A stretch of DNA of 64,000 bases from contig NC_062224.1 of NCBI RefSeq assembly GCF_902686445.1, positions 49,661,156-49,725,155 of the forward strand, given 5' to 3'. Under the pieces are notes generated by a model. The model had not been told where the DNA came from. It worked only from the letters and a program-made list of their open reading frames with translations, and did no database searches. Positions 23,566 to 36,000 of the stretch are shown here, piece after piece (the stretch's first letter is position 1; every line of letters begins with the position of its first letter). Position numbers and translations under genes: made by a program. This DNA comes from Sciurus carolinensis. Lineage: Eukaryota; Chordata; Mammalia; Rodentia; Sciuridae.

Positions 23566-25770
23566 CAACATATCATCAAGGTCAGTTTGATTAAACTAGC
23601 ATCATGAAGCACAGAAGGAAGCATGAGGGATAGAAGCCCATGATCAACACACATGACTATCATCAAGAGCTAGGGTGTTTACCTCGTGGTGACATCAACT
23701 AGGACTCATTCTCTTAGAAGGGACAGAAATATGATAAACATTGGATTGATTTAAAAAATATATATATATATGTATATACACATGTATATTTTAAAGCTAA
23801 ATGTATTAGCTGACTTATGCTGAGAAGTCTAGAATTAAGCTTGCTTCAGGCATGGCTGAACTGGGGGTTTGACTGATATTATCAGAACTCAGAGTCAGTT
23901 CATCTCTTGACTCTGCCTTCTGTGGTGTGGGCCCCAGTCTCAGCTGCTTGTGAGAGCAAGATGGCAGCCACAGCAGCAACTCCCATCCCAACAGTTCTCT
24001 CAGGTTTCAGATCCAGTGGTTAAGAACAGGAGTCATATTCCCAAAAGTCCAGAGAAAAATCTGATTACTTCTCATTATCCCTGATTGGGTCACATGATCA
24101 TCCCAGACCCATCAGAGAGAAACACGACATACTGATGGGCACAGGCCTGGGTTACAAGCACAACCTCTGAAGTGGTGTTGGGGGCACGGAGTCAGTTTCA
24201 TGGACCACAGGAAGCCACAGGAACCAGTGCTCCTTGAAAGTGGGAAGGGGATGGCTTTAAAGATGAAATCAGACTGCCCTTATTAGATAGAGAGTGAATG
24301 AATGCTAAACAGCAAAATCAACAGATGTCCATTACAGTTGGGCTGCTGTCATTTCACTCCAACATTGCTGGGAAAAAGCTGCTAAGAACAAACTCAGCAA
24401 ATCAAGATTTGCATTGAAGAGAAGAGACACATGAATCTACAGAGCTCAGCCACTTTTCTCTAAATAGAACATAGTTTATACTATCAAAGACAGATGTTTG
24501 TTTATTCTGTGCTGAGCATGCTCCAGTCAAGAGGATTCCAAACAGCCTTCCCTCTGCAGATTGCAGATTGTAGGGGGTGGGGTTTGCAACTCTTACTAAA
24601 GGAAAATTTGAGGGGACTCATTAGAATGGAGTAATAAATATGTTTGGAGAAAGCTAAAGGGCTATGTTATTTCACAATTCTGGAATTCAAAGCCATAAAA
24701 AAATAAGCAATCTCATTAACTCAAAGGACAGAAACTTTTATGTATGAAACAACTTTATTTGGATAATTTTGGCATCTCAAGAGACTTTCCCTGTGGCTAT
24801 GTTGTAAAATAATTCCTTATGTTTTTATTATATACTATCCTGTTGGGCCTTGTGAAACAAGAAATTACTTGCTGCATTTAGTTGCTGTGCTATGGGACTT
24901 CTCTATAATTTTCATGTTCCTTGGCATATTATTAATTCACACCCTTTTTTAGAAATGCAATTTTGGAAGCAATTTTCATTAAAATTTCTTAAAACCCATA
25001 AATTTGAAATAATTGGACGGAATCCTTGTTTACCCAAATTGCCTATGCCAATACTATTTCATTGGTTTTAAAAGTAGGGCAAATTTTTGGAACTGGTCTC
25101 TGAAGATGAACATTTGGAGATGATTTTTGATCTCTGGAAAAACACTTGCTCCCAACACAGGTGACATCAATTCTTTTGTGAGCTGGTACTGATGGTAATT
25201 TAATGAAACTAATCTTTATGAAGAAAAAAGCACATTTCTGTCTTACTAATTGAGCTTGAGAATCTGATGGAGTCTGATCCTGATGAACTATTACCTAGAA
25301 ACTGGTAAACTTAGCAAAAATTTGGAAGTGTTTCTATGGTGGACAATATCAGTTTTTGAGTTCCATTTTTTCATTTTGGTTATAGAGTAATCTCAGTTAT
25401 CATATGAAATCCCATACCCTATGCTTATTATGGTCTAGAATATCCCCTGTTGAACTGAATTTTTAGAAAGAACAAAGTGTGTGCAGAAAGTGTTCCAGAT
25501 TAGGAAGGAAACTGAATAGGCACTGCTTGCAGTGTAATTTAAGGGATGTTAGAAGGGATTCTCCTTACAGAGTAAGATCCCACAGAAATGGCCCATAATG
25601 GTACTAAAAATGTTTGTTTAATGAAAGGAAAAAATAAATGAAAGAATCAGCATAAAATCATCTTTAAGACAAAACTAGAAGGGTTAGAGAAGTATTCCTT
25701 AGGCATCCTCCTAAGTTACCTCCCTCACTTCTGGCAGGGTCTACTTTTATCAGCATTACAGTTGTCACTG
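23566..25770. other. Unrecognised non-coding DNA, 2.2 kb
   Basis: An AT dinucleotide-rich patch lies at 23757-23785. Otherwise there is no repeat, RNA gene or exon I can name. Open frames are minimal. Confidence 0.5.
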
Positions 25771-25874
25771 AAGAATATCAGATTCTGCAATGCCTCCACA
25801 ATGAGATACAATCTCACTCCAGTTGGAACTGTTATTATAAAAAATAAAAAAAATTTAGAAAAAAAATAATAATA

Positions 25875-26018
25875 GGGCTGGGGTTGTGGCTCAGTGGTAG
25901 AGGGCTTGCCTTGCTCATGTAAGGTATTAGGTTCAATTCTCAGCACCACAGAGATAGGTAAATAAAATAAAGGTATTGTGTTCATCTATAACTAAAAAAA
26001 TTAAAATAATAATAATAA
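25875..26018 (+). mobile_element. ID SINE, long-tailed form, inserted in L1
   Basis: Body gggctggggttgtggctcag, then agggcttgccttgctcatg and gttcaattctcagcacc. The extended tail (aaataaaataaaggtattg, catctataactaaaaaaa) is the mirror of the antisense copy at 6980. Confidence 0.92.
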
Positions 26019-26019
26019 A

Positions 26020-26238
26020 GCTGTGGTGACTCAGGCCTGTAATCCCAGTGACTCAGGAGGCTGAGGCAGGAGGATCTTGAGTTCAAAGTTAGCCTCAGCA
26101 AAGGTGAAGCACTAAGCAACTCAGTGAGACCCTGTCTCTAAATAAAATATAAAATAGGACTGGGGGCATGGTTCAGTAGTTGAGTGCCTCTGAGTTCAAT
26201 CACTGGTACCAACCCCCCCTAAAACAAAAAAACAAAAA
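26020..26238 (+). mobile_element. B1-ID dimeric SINE next to the ID
   Basis: Left half gtgactcaggcctgtaatcc and ggctgaggcaggaggatc, ending gagaccctgtctctaaat. Right half gactgggggcatggttcag and gttcaatcactggtacc. It sits at the tail of the ID at 25875; aataataata before it and aatagtaata after it may be its TSD. Confidence 0.92.
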
Positions 26239-26962
26239 AATAGTAATAGCAACCACTAGTGAGGATGTGGAGAAAAAGGACTCACATATGCTGTTGGGAA
26301 TACAAGTTAGGACAACCATTATGTAGAACAATGTGGAGTTTCCTCAAAAAACTAAAAATTTAACTACCATATGATCCAGCTATCCCACTTCTGAGTTAAT
26401 ATCCCAAGGAAGTGAAATTAGCATACCAAAGAGCTACATGAACACGCAGGTTTATTATAGCACTATACATAACAGCTAAGACCCAGGTTTAACCTAGGTA
26501 TCCATTAAAGGATGAATGAAAAATGAAAATGTGGTGACACACAATGAAATATAGTTCAGGCATAAAGAAAAGGAAATCCTGTCACTTGCAGCAAAATGGA
26601 TAGAAACTGGAGGACTTATTTTATTTATGTTAAGTGTAATTAGCCAGATGCAGAAAGACTGTACTACATGCTATGTCTCATATTTGGGAGTCAAGAAAAG
26701 TCAACATGAATGTAGAATAGTGGTTACCAGAGAGTTGGAAAGGTTGGGGAGGGAGGTTCGATACAGGGAGGTTGGATTTGATCAGTGTATTCTCTTACAC
26801 ATGTGTTTGAAATATCACATTAAACCCCATTAATATGTACAATTAATATATGTTAATAAAAATAAAATATGATAGTAAGAGCTATCATATTAGGATTCAA
26901 AGGAGAAGGTAAATATCCACCTTTCCACAGATAAAAATAGTTGAACAATGATAAAACTTTCA

Positions 26963-27191
26963 AAAGTGCATGCAGTCGGGCATGATGGTGCACGTCTGTA
27001 ATCCCAGAGCTCAGGAGCATGAGGCAGGAAGATTGCAAGTTCAAACCTAGCCTCAGCAATTTAGTGAGGACCTAAATAACTTAGCAAGACTCTATCTCTA
27101 AATAAATAAATAAATGTGACTCAGTGGTAGAGTGACCCTCCTGGGTTCAATCCCCAGAACAAAAAAGAAAAAAAGAAAAAGAAAGTGCATG
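26963..27191 (+). mobile_element. B1-ID dimeric SINE with perfect 10-bp TSD
   Basis: Left half gggcatgatggtgcacgtc through agactctatctctaaataaa. The ID half is short (gtgactcagtggtagagtg, gggttcaatccccag) and lacks its first ~15 bases. The 10-mer aaagtgcatg flanks it at 26963-26972 and 27182-27191. Confidence 0.95.
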
Positions 27192-28544
27192 GATGTCATC
27201 AGCTCCTTGAATTATGAAAAATCATATATAATTTTCTTTGTTCCACTATCCTGAAAGTACTTCTATCTTATGGAGAGATCTATTGCCATCTTGTTTAAGT
27301 AATCAGTGTCCCCAGAGGACCCCTGGGTTGTGCTACTGAAGGGACAAATTCATAGATACTTCCATGTGAGTGGCACCCCAGAAGTGTGTAACCCAACACT
27401 CCCATAGCCAATTCTCAGTATTGAGAATTTATGTGTTGCTTGCCCAAAACCTCAGCACTTTGGGGCTCAGTCTAATTTTCTCAGATTTTGATCTCATATT
27501 AATCAGTATTATGCAAAAAAAGTGTTTCTATAAATTAATGTTTTATTTTTACTTTCTGTTTTTCTGGTTTGTGGGGATGGAATTTAGGAAGAAGAATTCC
27601 AAGAAGATAAGTGCCCCAAGTTGGAGCAGAAGATGGCATCAGGTAGAGTCCAACTCGGTGTGAATCCTTTCCTGGGCTGCTGTTGCTGACAGCAGGACTC
27701 AGAGCGTCCAAAAGCTTGCAAATTGCAAAAGAAAAATTGTATGTTCCAAATGATTGGAAACACTACTAGAAATGTCACTTGTGATGTATTCCAGGCACAA
27801 CAGCTGAGCAATCTGGTCATGAGACAGAAAATAGCTTGTTCTCATCTTTGTCTTTTTCTTTTATTGATTACACTTGATGAGCAAATGCTTACAAAGTAGA
27901 TGATGATAAAGAAATTTCAGATTCAGTAATGCTAAAATAAGGAGTTTGGCTACTTACTGAAATAATTATCTTGGAAAATATTCCTTAGATACGTTTGCTT
28001 TAAAAGTTAGTGCATAGTCAAATAGGTAGCTTTGCTAAAGCTATTTACCCTGTAATAAGACTTTCTATGAAAAAAAAAAGACTTTCTATGAGATAATGTG
28101 GAAAGAAACAAGTTACAAGAACATTTATAATTTAATTTAAGACTAAGATCAGGAAAGATAATCAGAAATAATGGCCATAAAAATAAAATTAGGTCCATTA
28201 TTGAATGGACCTAATAATAGTGAAAGCTAAATCTAATACCTTCATCTTCTATTTTCCAGCAGCTTCTAGTTTTGTGTTTTATATGACTCAGTATTAGAAG
28301 ATGACTTGAGATGTGTTTGTTGCTGGGAGAAGCTATGTTCTTAGAACTTAATGGGAATCAGGGAGCAGGAGTAAGAAATTGGAAATAGTAATGGAAAGAA
28401 TGTGCATGGTGAGGGTAAGGTGGCACCCTGCTCTGGTATGAATGGAAAGAGAGAAGCAGCTACTAGCCAGCTCCACCATTTCCCTACACCTGTTCTCCCC
28501 CTGCCAGGTGACCTGTACTCTACTGAGAGCCAGCATTACTCTAG
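27192..28544. other. Mostly unrecognised non-coding DNA
   Basis: Contains the poly(A)-only insertion at 28057-28091 (listed separately). Otherwise no gene or repeat is recognised. Confidence 0.5.
28057..28091 (+). repeat. 14-bp direct repeat around an A-run (poly(A)-only insertion)
   Basis: aagactttctatga occurs at 28057-28070 and 28078-28091 with only A residues between. This is the layout of a retrotransposition that delivered nothing but a poly(A) tail with its target-site duplication. Confidence 0.8.
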
Positions 28545-28865
28545 TTTGCTGCCTCTTCCTAGAATCCTGTTCCCTCACAGATCCTCATATGCCTGACTCA
28601 TCATTCAGTTTGAATGTCCTGTCCTAGAAAAAACTTCTGGACAACATTCACATGTCTCTGAATCACTCTTCATCTCATTACCCATTAAAACTTTTTCATA
28701 ATGCTTATTCTGATCCAAAATCATCTTTCTTTTGATTGGTTTATTTCCTTATTGTCTTCTACAGAGCAGGGACATTGTCTGTTTTGCTTAATGGTATCCT
28801 TAGCATGTTGGACAGAACCTAGAACATAGTAGTCATTCAGTAAATTCTTGTTAAATGAATTCCTT
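28545..28865 (+). mobile_element. L2 LINE 3' end
   Basis: Typical L2 order: tttgaatgtcctgtcctag, attgtcttctacagagcag, ggacattgtctgttttgc, cctagaacatagtagtcatt and tcttgttaaatgaatt. Confidence 0.8.
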
Positions 28866-28988
28866 GTGTTCACTTGTGCAAGGTACTCTCATTCTCCAAA
28901 TGGGGACATAGATGGGGTGGGCTTGATAAGGGCCAACACTATGCCTATTTTAGATTTGGGGGTTATAACAAAGAATAAGATAAGCCTC

Positions 28989-29298
28989 AAAAGAACAAAC
29001 TGCAAATGAAATGGATGGAACTGGAGTATATCATGCTAAGTGAAATAAGCCAATCCATAAAAACTAAAGGCTGAATGTTTTCCCTAATTAGTGGATGATG
29101 ATATATAATGAGGCGGGGGATGAGAGGAGAATGGAGGAACTTAAGATTATGTAGAGGGAAATGAGAGGGAGGGGGGTTATGAAAAATGGTGGAATGAGAC
29201 AGACATCGTGCACAACCATAGATACGAAATTATGTACCCCATTTGTGTACAATGAGTCAAAATGTAGTCTGTAAAAATAAAAAAAAAAAGAACAAACT
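28989..29298 (+). mobile_element. Short 5'-truncated L1 with perfect 13-bp TSD
   Basis: About 284 bp of L1 3' end (ggatggaactggagtatatc, gtgaaataagccaatcc, a G-rich patch, gtcaaaatgtagtctg) ending in an A-rich tail. aaaagaacaaact flanks it at 28989-29001 and 29286-29298. It resembles the L1 at 19601 over the shared 3' part. Confidence 0.94.
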
Positions 29299-30311
29299 CT
29301 GTCTAAAAGATAGAAGTGTTTACAACACAAGAAAAAATGTAAAATGTAGGTCGTAACTTCACAGAGCTTGCTGTTAAAGAGGCCCTGTAAATCATGGACA
29401 CAGGGAGCTAAGGCAAAAGGCAGAATACAGTACACGTCAAAACTGAGATAGGAGTAGGCAACTTGCAAGCACTAAAGAAGTGGAATGAATGCAGTTCAGA
29501 GGATTGAATGACATCTGAAATTCATTCATGAAGAGAGTCACATTAGCTGGGGTATTATATTAATACATGACTACTGTACATTGAATCCATAGTTAGTGGT
29601 ATCTATTTGGAATTCCCCTTGTTTTGTTTTGTTTTGTTTTGTTTTGTTTTGTTTTTACTGATGACCTACTCCTTAGGCATCTGCCACCTCATCCTGAGGT
29701 CTATAGTTTATACTTGCAGGGACCACTCAGGAGTCAATGATTTTAGCATCTGTGTATATTTGAGGGTTTCTTAGCAAGCAACTTGCCTGTGATTAATGCC
29801 TACCCCAAATCAGATGGTAATTCTCCCAGACTCTATGGACATCTAACTGGGTGGAAAGGATAACTTTTTAAAAGTGAAACTTGATCCTTAATTAAAAGTG
29901 CCATTTTAAAGATGCATCTTTTGCATACAATATTTGATGCAAAAATAAAGAAAAGGACACAAAACTGAACATAGGCTATGCCTGTGGAAAAGGAATGATG
30001 AGGTAGTGGGCCCATGAAAGATGCTATGTTGGATGGAGGATGTGAGGAGGAAAAATTTCCCTACTTGAGAGTTCCTTCAACATGACCAGAAGCAATGATT
30101 CTTTACTGACAGTGGCAAGGAGGAGGCTATAATGCTAAAGAAAGAGGACAGTTTGTCAGCAAGAGGCCATAACTTGAAGACCGAGAGCATGGCTCTCCAA
30201 GGATACGCCAGTTATTGGAGTATCTGAGGACAGGGACAGAAGCCAGCATGTGTGTTTTCACCTGAACTTATACATCATTTGCAGCAGTTGCTGCACCAGG
30301 AGCACTCTTTC
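29299..30311. other. Unrecognised non-coding DNA
   Basis: Nothing recognised apart from the pentamer repeat at 29621. Confidence 0.5.
29621..29656. repeat. (GTTTT)7 microsatellite
   Basis: Seven uninterrupted GTTTT units plus one T. No flanking SINE body is seen, so its source is unclear. Confidence 0.97.
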
Positions 30312-31360
30312 TGTATTAGTAAGGGTTCTCCAGAGGAAAAAGAAAACCACTGGGATATAGATTTGGTAAGAGATCTACTATGAGGAACTATCTCTTGTGA
30401 TTATGGAGGCTGACAGTCCCATGATCTCTCACTTTGAGCTGGAGTCCCAGAAAAACTGGTGGTATAACTGTAGTCCAAGTTCAAAAGCTTGAGAACCAGA
30501 GGAGCCCATAGAGTTGTTACAGGGCGCAACTTAAGAACAGACCGATCACCATTGAGAAGTCCAAATTTGAGAGTCTTTATTAAGCTGGCTGGCTGACTGT
30601 CTCACACAATGCCCCAAAAAATGTCTATTGGGAGAACAGCCCCGACCACAGGGTTGTAGGGGTTCTTATACCAAAAATCACATTAATCATAAGTGTCTGT
30701 TGCTACGATTTGAAATTACACATTAACATTATGAGGTCATCGACAGAGGGGGAAGTGGGTCAAAATGACCCTTACTTAGGCACAAACTAAAGAATGGTTA
30801 CTAACATCCACACAATCACTGTCCACATGGTACATTGTTTAGGAGCAATAGGAATCAAAAGAGAGCAATTCTTTACCACATAGGAGTTGCCATTGTATAT
30901 TATTAAACATGTCACACCAAGTAACTGATGATGGGCACAGAGGCGGGGTGTTCCCACGGGAGAAGTTTATTTCCTACATAACATGGAGTCTCAGAGCAAA
31001 ATGGAGTCTGTTTAGTCATTTCCCTTAGAGTCTGGCCTATAACATTCTCATGGAGCCAGATCTGTCAGCCCATCACAGAGTGAGTCCCAGTCAAGGGAAG
31101 TGGAAGACTGATGTCTCCATTCAAGCAGTCAGGCTGGAAGCAAAGGGGGTGACTCCTTCCTTCCTCTACCTGTTCTTCTATTCTGGCACTCAACAGTTTG
31201 GATGACACCCACCCACACTACAGAAGGCAATCTACTTTAGTCTGGCCACCAATTCAAATACTGATCTTATCTGAAAACATCGTCAGAGATGCAAGCAGAA
31301 ATATCTTTTAACTTGAGCACCCCTCGACCCAGTCAGGTTGACCCAGAATGAACCATCACA
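30312..31360 (-). mobile_element. Old MaLR-type LTR (family A), reverse, split by a younger LTR
   Basis: Left part: tgtattagtaagggttctcc, gattatggaggctgacagtc, gagaaccagaggagcc. After the inserted LTR it resumes: agccagatctgtcagccc, gacacccacccacactac and gaatgaaccatcaca. This is the reverse of the repeat at 7761. Without the insert it is about 519 bp. Confidence 0.8.
30515..31044 (-). mobile_element. Solo LTR of an endogenous retrovirus, nested in the older LTR
   Basis: About 530 bp with ends TGTTA and TAACA in inverted order. On the minus strand it carries a TATAAG-type box (the word ataccaaaaatc on the plus strand is just downstream of it) near 30667. About 90 bp further on is AATAAA (plus-strand tttatt near 30577), and then a ~60-bp tail. 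This is the usual promoter, polyadenylation, U5 order of a gammaretrovirus-like LTR. There is no coding region. I could not find a matching TSD, so a boundary may be off by a few bases. Confidence 0.75.
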
Positions 31361-32684
31361 CTTTGCCTGGGAGCCTCTTTCCTATTGGCCTTTCCATGGA
31401 ATGTGTTCCTTTTCCTGAGTTTTTAAGGTCTCTCTGCCTTTTATTTGGAGAGGAAGTTTTATGATGAACCTTTGCTTATTCTCTTTCTATTCCACTGAAA
31501 GTTTCTTAGAACAACAACCAACCATTCTAAACACACACAACAGTCTCCGTAGGTCTCCAAAAGTGAGTAAGATAAAAAAAAATTGAACATTTCTTACCTA
31601 GTACAGAGACTCAGGCATATAACTGACACAGAGAAACAATAGATCCTGCCCTTACTGATTTTATTTGTAGCCAAATGAGTAGAAATTAGTACCAGTTTTG
31701 TAGAGAAAGAGGGATATGAGCAACCTTACAGAGGTGGAACATCATACCTTCACTTGTTCATTTATTCCCTTGTGGGCAGGGAGATGAATGACTTGGCCGG
31801 CTATGCTTTCTTGAGAGAATTCTTTTTGAAAATGAATTGCATCCTTTCTGGTGGCTATGTTTCAAAAAAAGTAAAATGTGTTTGAAAAATGTTGGCTCTA
31901 TTTCACCATTCCCTTATCCATGTACTGCTGTAGAAACAGACCAAGTGTTTTCGCATGCTGAAACAACTTAAAAATGAACTTAAAATTCAAGAAGACCTTG
32001 TGGAATCTTGATTATCTGTGTTGCCAGGGCCTCAAAGATTGCAATGCTTGATAATCTGTTAGTCATAGCCCTTTTATAGTGGTCAAAGGGTGCCATCACA
32101 GTATCCTCTTTTTGTTAAAGGTCACCTGGAGTGGAGTGGGGCCCAGCACATTATTGGAGTTGATTGTGCATGTCATTTGCATTTAGTCAAGTTTTCATTT
32201 CCTGTGGTTTGTAAGTTACTTAAGTGTGAAGTAACAAACCCTGAACGGTTAGAATTCTTCAACCAAAAATGGACATAATGAGGAAAATGGTGTATGTATT
32301 TTTGTAACTTCTATGGGGAAGTGAGACCAGGATTACACTGAGCAACCCCCATTGCTGCCTGTAGGGTTGACATAGTCAGAGGTCAGACCTGCCTGGGCAA
32401 GACCCATTTCTGATTATTCAGACAAAGTGTCTGTTTTTACTTTCATGTCATGATAGAACAGTCCACAGGGAGACTTCCACAGGGAATGACTGTATTTCAG
32501 TCACATCCCCTTCTATTGGGCAAAAAGAGAATGAATAGGCAACTCTTCAGATAGGGAGGTTAGAGAAAAGAGAAGGGGAATGTCTCATCTTAGTTCACTT
32601 TTTTAGACAGCATGAGTGTTCAGGGCAGGCTTTTCATTAGAGATGATACCACTGGGGGTCATGAATGATTTTCAGGGAAGACCT
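31361..32684. other. Unrecognised non-coding DNA
   Basis: No recognised repeat, RNA gene or exon. Confidence 0.5.
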
Positions 32685-33035
32685 GGTTTCTAAACTCCTT
32701 CCTGGGACTCTGTTCTGCATGGCTCACATCCTCACCTCAGACCAGACCTGTGCTCCCTGTGAGATCTTCTTTAGCCACTATATGTCAAATTGCAAACTGT
32801 CCTGCAATTCTTACCTCCTGCCTGGATTTGTTTTTCTAAAACCACGGGCAGCTATCCAACGCACTGAGGAGTGCATTTGCTTTTTGTCTTCCTCCCTTTT
32901 AGAAGGCAAGCTCCATGGAGGCAGGGATATGGGAGCACTTTACTGCCTCTGCACACGGAAAGGAGACCTAGAATGGAACCTGACTAGTAGCAAGTGCTCA
33001 GTACATCTTTGTCAAATGAGGAATGAATGCTTGTT
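32685..33035 (+). mobile_element. L2 LINE 3' end
   Basis: L2 order is visible: aaactccttcctgggactc, caccagacctg-type words, gaaggcaagctccatggagg, cagggatatgggagcac, acctagaatggaacctgac, gcaagtgctcagtacatc. The 135-codon open frame at 32665-33072 is therefore fortuitous. Confidence 0.7.
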
Positions 33036-36000
33036 CTTCTCTCTTAAACTCTTGCTAAAGCAATTTGATTAATCAGAAATGGAACATGACATCTTTTTGT
33101 ACTTGGTTTTTACTTCAGCTTCTAACTGTATGCCTGGATTGCAACAGAACACAAAATAAGTAGCTCAACTCAAGTGTGAGTGCATGAATGAATGATGGGT
33201 GGGCTCATAACTCAGCCTGTGATGGAAAAACGGGTTGGCTGGGTATTTAACAGATAGGAAGCAAATCATTATCAATCCACCTTGAAATCAGAGATGAGTC
33301 AGACATGGGCCTTGCCCTCCAGAAGGGAAATGTTTTTCTTTTATCAGGAGTTTATTTTCTTCCTGTTCCCTGAATTGTAGGACAGAGAGTTTGAGGTCCA
33401 TAGGAAACCTTTCATTGGAGAAAGTGCTACTCAGGTTGTAGATGACTCAGTGAAAACCAGATACCCTACACTCCTTTATGAGATTTAACTATCATAATCT
33501 TATTTTAGCCTGTGGAATCCCACTACTGCATCTTTATTTTGAATAAAAACAATTGGGTTTCACTATCACATAATTTTTTCCAGGAAGTGAAGCAACATGC
33601 TTGTTGCTGGAAGAACACAAGCTTGAGGAGGGGGTGCATTCCCATTCCCAAGGGTTTAAAACACAACTGAGCAGGAGGCCATGGGCTCTAACACACATCC
33701 ATAAAGAGATGCTTCAAGAATTTATTTTCAAGTCTTGCATTGTCGAGTGGGAGTATGTAGGAGAAAGATACTGTTTTTGCCTACATTTTCTCCACTGGTT
33801 AAATCCATTGGAATAGCCTTAGACTCAGAGGAGATGCATCTCTAGTGATCAGATGTGGGACAAATGTTCACCTTTGGCAGAAGAAGCAGGAATGCCATGT
33901 TTAGGATCTGAAGTGAAAAGAGATTTCCTGACTTGTCTATTAAAGATGTGACAATCTGCTTCCAGTCCACTGCCATTTTGAATTCAGAAAGTATCAACTA
34001 ATGAAATAGGGTTTCAAAGTATTTCGCACTCTCCTAGGCCAAACCTATGAAGAGATATTACCCAACCATGCCTCTGAAAACAGCACCCATCCTTCACAGG
34101 GTCATCAGCGCAGTCTATGCTATTTCTCCCTCTCTCTATGGGCAGAAAGCTAATTGTTTTAAGATTTTTTTAATTCAGGAAATTCAATAGACCGCTTATT
34201 GTTCATGAATGGGAAAATGTCAAAGGTAAATAAAAATGAGGATTTAGTTTAGTGCTCTGTATCCAGGGTGCACCTGATATGCTGTTGATTGACTGGGTTT
34301 CTGTCCCTTAGAGAAGAGCTGAGGTGCACCTGTATAGCAAACTGACAAACTGCCAGGAGACACCCTGGTGGCCTTACTACATACTCTATCACACCTGATT
34401 TTGTGTTTGTTAACACAGTGGTAGTAGAGGCATGGAGCTTTCCAGAAGTTTACCCACGAGGAGCATCAGTTACCAGGAATGAAATTTTGAGTGTTGATAC
34501 TTGAAGTAGAACTGCCTGTTTTTTATGCTAAAGATATGTTTCTCTACTATTTCATTTTCTTTCAATAGTTTCTTTTTGTTTGCTTAAAATTGGATGTTTT
34601 CCCTTTGTAAAAATTTCCTGGAAGAGGAAGTATTGAGAAGGTGACATTAACTTACAAAGTCAGAAGCAAAGCGATGGTCTGTAAATGTTTCCCTCCTAGA
34701 GGAACCTCTCTGCTACTTCCCACTTCTCACTTCCTTCTCCCATGTAAGAATAAAAATATGGATCTTGTATTGCTTTCTATGGATTTGGATGCCTAGCCAG
34801 ATTTCTCTTTAGATTAGTGGATGTGGAAGATACAAACCATCATCTAGAAATTCTAATTACAGGTCACAAAGGTTCATAACTGAAAAAAATCCAAGGTTTT
34901 CCAATGTGAAAGGCTATTGTTGATGTCCTTGTTATTTTTGGTACTTACCCATTTTTCCCTGTGAATAGGTGAAATGAAATTTCTGCCCCAGAGGTCCTCT
35001 ATAAAGTCAGCTTCTTTATTTCCACCCCTTCTCCACACTTCAGTTCTGCTTGGCTTCTTAGCCCCCATACATTACCCCGTTTCGATGTTTTCTGGTAGAT
35101 CAGTCACTGTTCCAGAAATGTACACATATAGGAGGAACATATGGTCAGCAGTGTGGTTGAAAAGTCATTAAGGAATTTGTCCCAAAGCTGTGTGGCACTG
35201 CACTTATGCAATACTGAGAACATGTCCACTGTCCGTATTACAAGTTGGGAGTATGGAGAGATGAAGTTGATGTGTGTGGCTAGTATTCCCTCCTGTGTCC
35301 CTTGGCTCCTCACTTCAGTGCACACACTGTTCCTACTTCAGCACTTGTGTACCTCTGACTAGAGGCCTTCCCTTACCTACCCCAGGGCTTGCCCTCATCC
35401 CTTATGGAGCAACCCGCGATCAATCACAAATGGGACTTGGTAGATAAATACTGCCACTCCCTTGTGCTTGGGTAGTGAGTGTTCCACACTGGTTCCCAGT
35501 TTCCCCGAAAGATTAAGCCCAGTCATCCTCAGGAGCAGCTGGCTGAGCATAACCCTGTGACAGAACTTTTCCTCCCCTGTCACACCTCTTCACCCCCAAC
35601 TCCCACCTCAGCTGCTCCCATCTGATACCCTGACTCAGGGCACGCTTCTGGGGGAACTGAAACTGAGAGAGGGTCCTTTGGGAGGCTCATTGATTGAATA
35701 CAACTGCAATATTCTAAGACATTGATGAGCCTGGCCAAGATCATGAAATCCTTTAAAAATATTTTTAAAACCTTCCAAAAGTAATTTAAAAACTAAATGT
35801 AAAATAGTTTCTTTTTATTTACTACCCCACTAATTGGTGAAAACAGTAACATTCCCAAGATCTTAACATTTGCTGACCTTTTCTGAGTGTACTGTTCTAG
35901 TTGATGTGTCCATTGGGAGATGTTTAATGACTGGTAAAAACAAATGGGATTTTTCCATCTTGAAGTTTACTGTCACAAAACATATCTATCTATTGCCAGA

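Larger units (their letters stand above)
25771..26870 (+). mobile_element. L1 LINE, sense, split by two SINEs
   Basis: L1 ORF2 end before the insertions (gcctccacaatgagatac, ccagttggaactgttatta) resumes after them (gtgaggatgtggagaaaaag, ccatatgatccagctatccc). It then runs through a 3'UTR to gttaataaaaataaaat near 26865. The interruption is an ID followed by a B1-ID dimer. Confidence 0.85.

Noticed and set aside
29088..29468. 126-codon minus-strand hydrophobic frame
   Set aside because: It spans the antisense of an L1 3'UTR and its flank across a defined insertion boundary, so it cannot be an ancestral gene.
32665..33072. 135-codon plus-strand frame rich in Cys
   Set aside because: Lies over sequence with L2 3'-end order; a chance frame.
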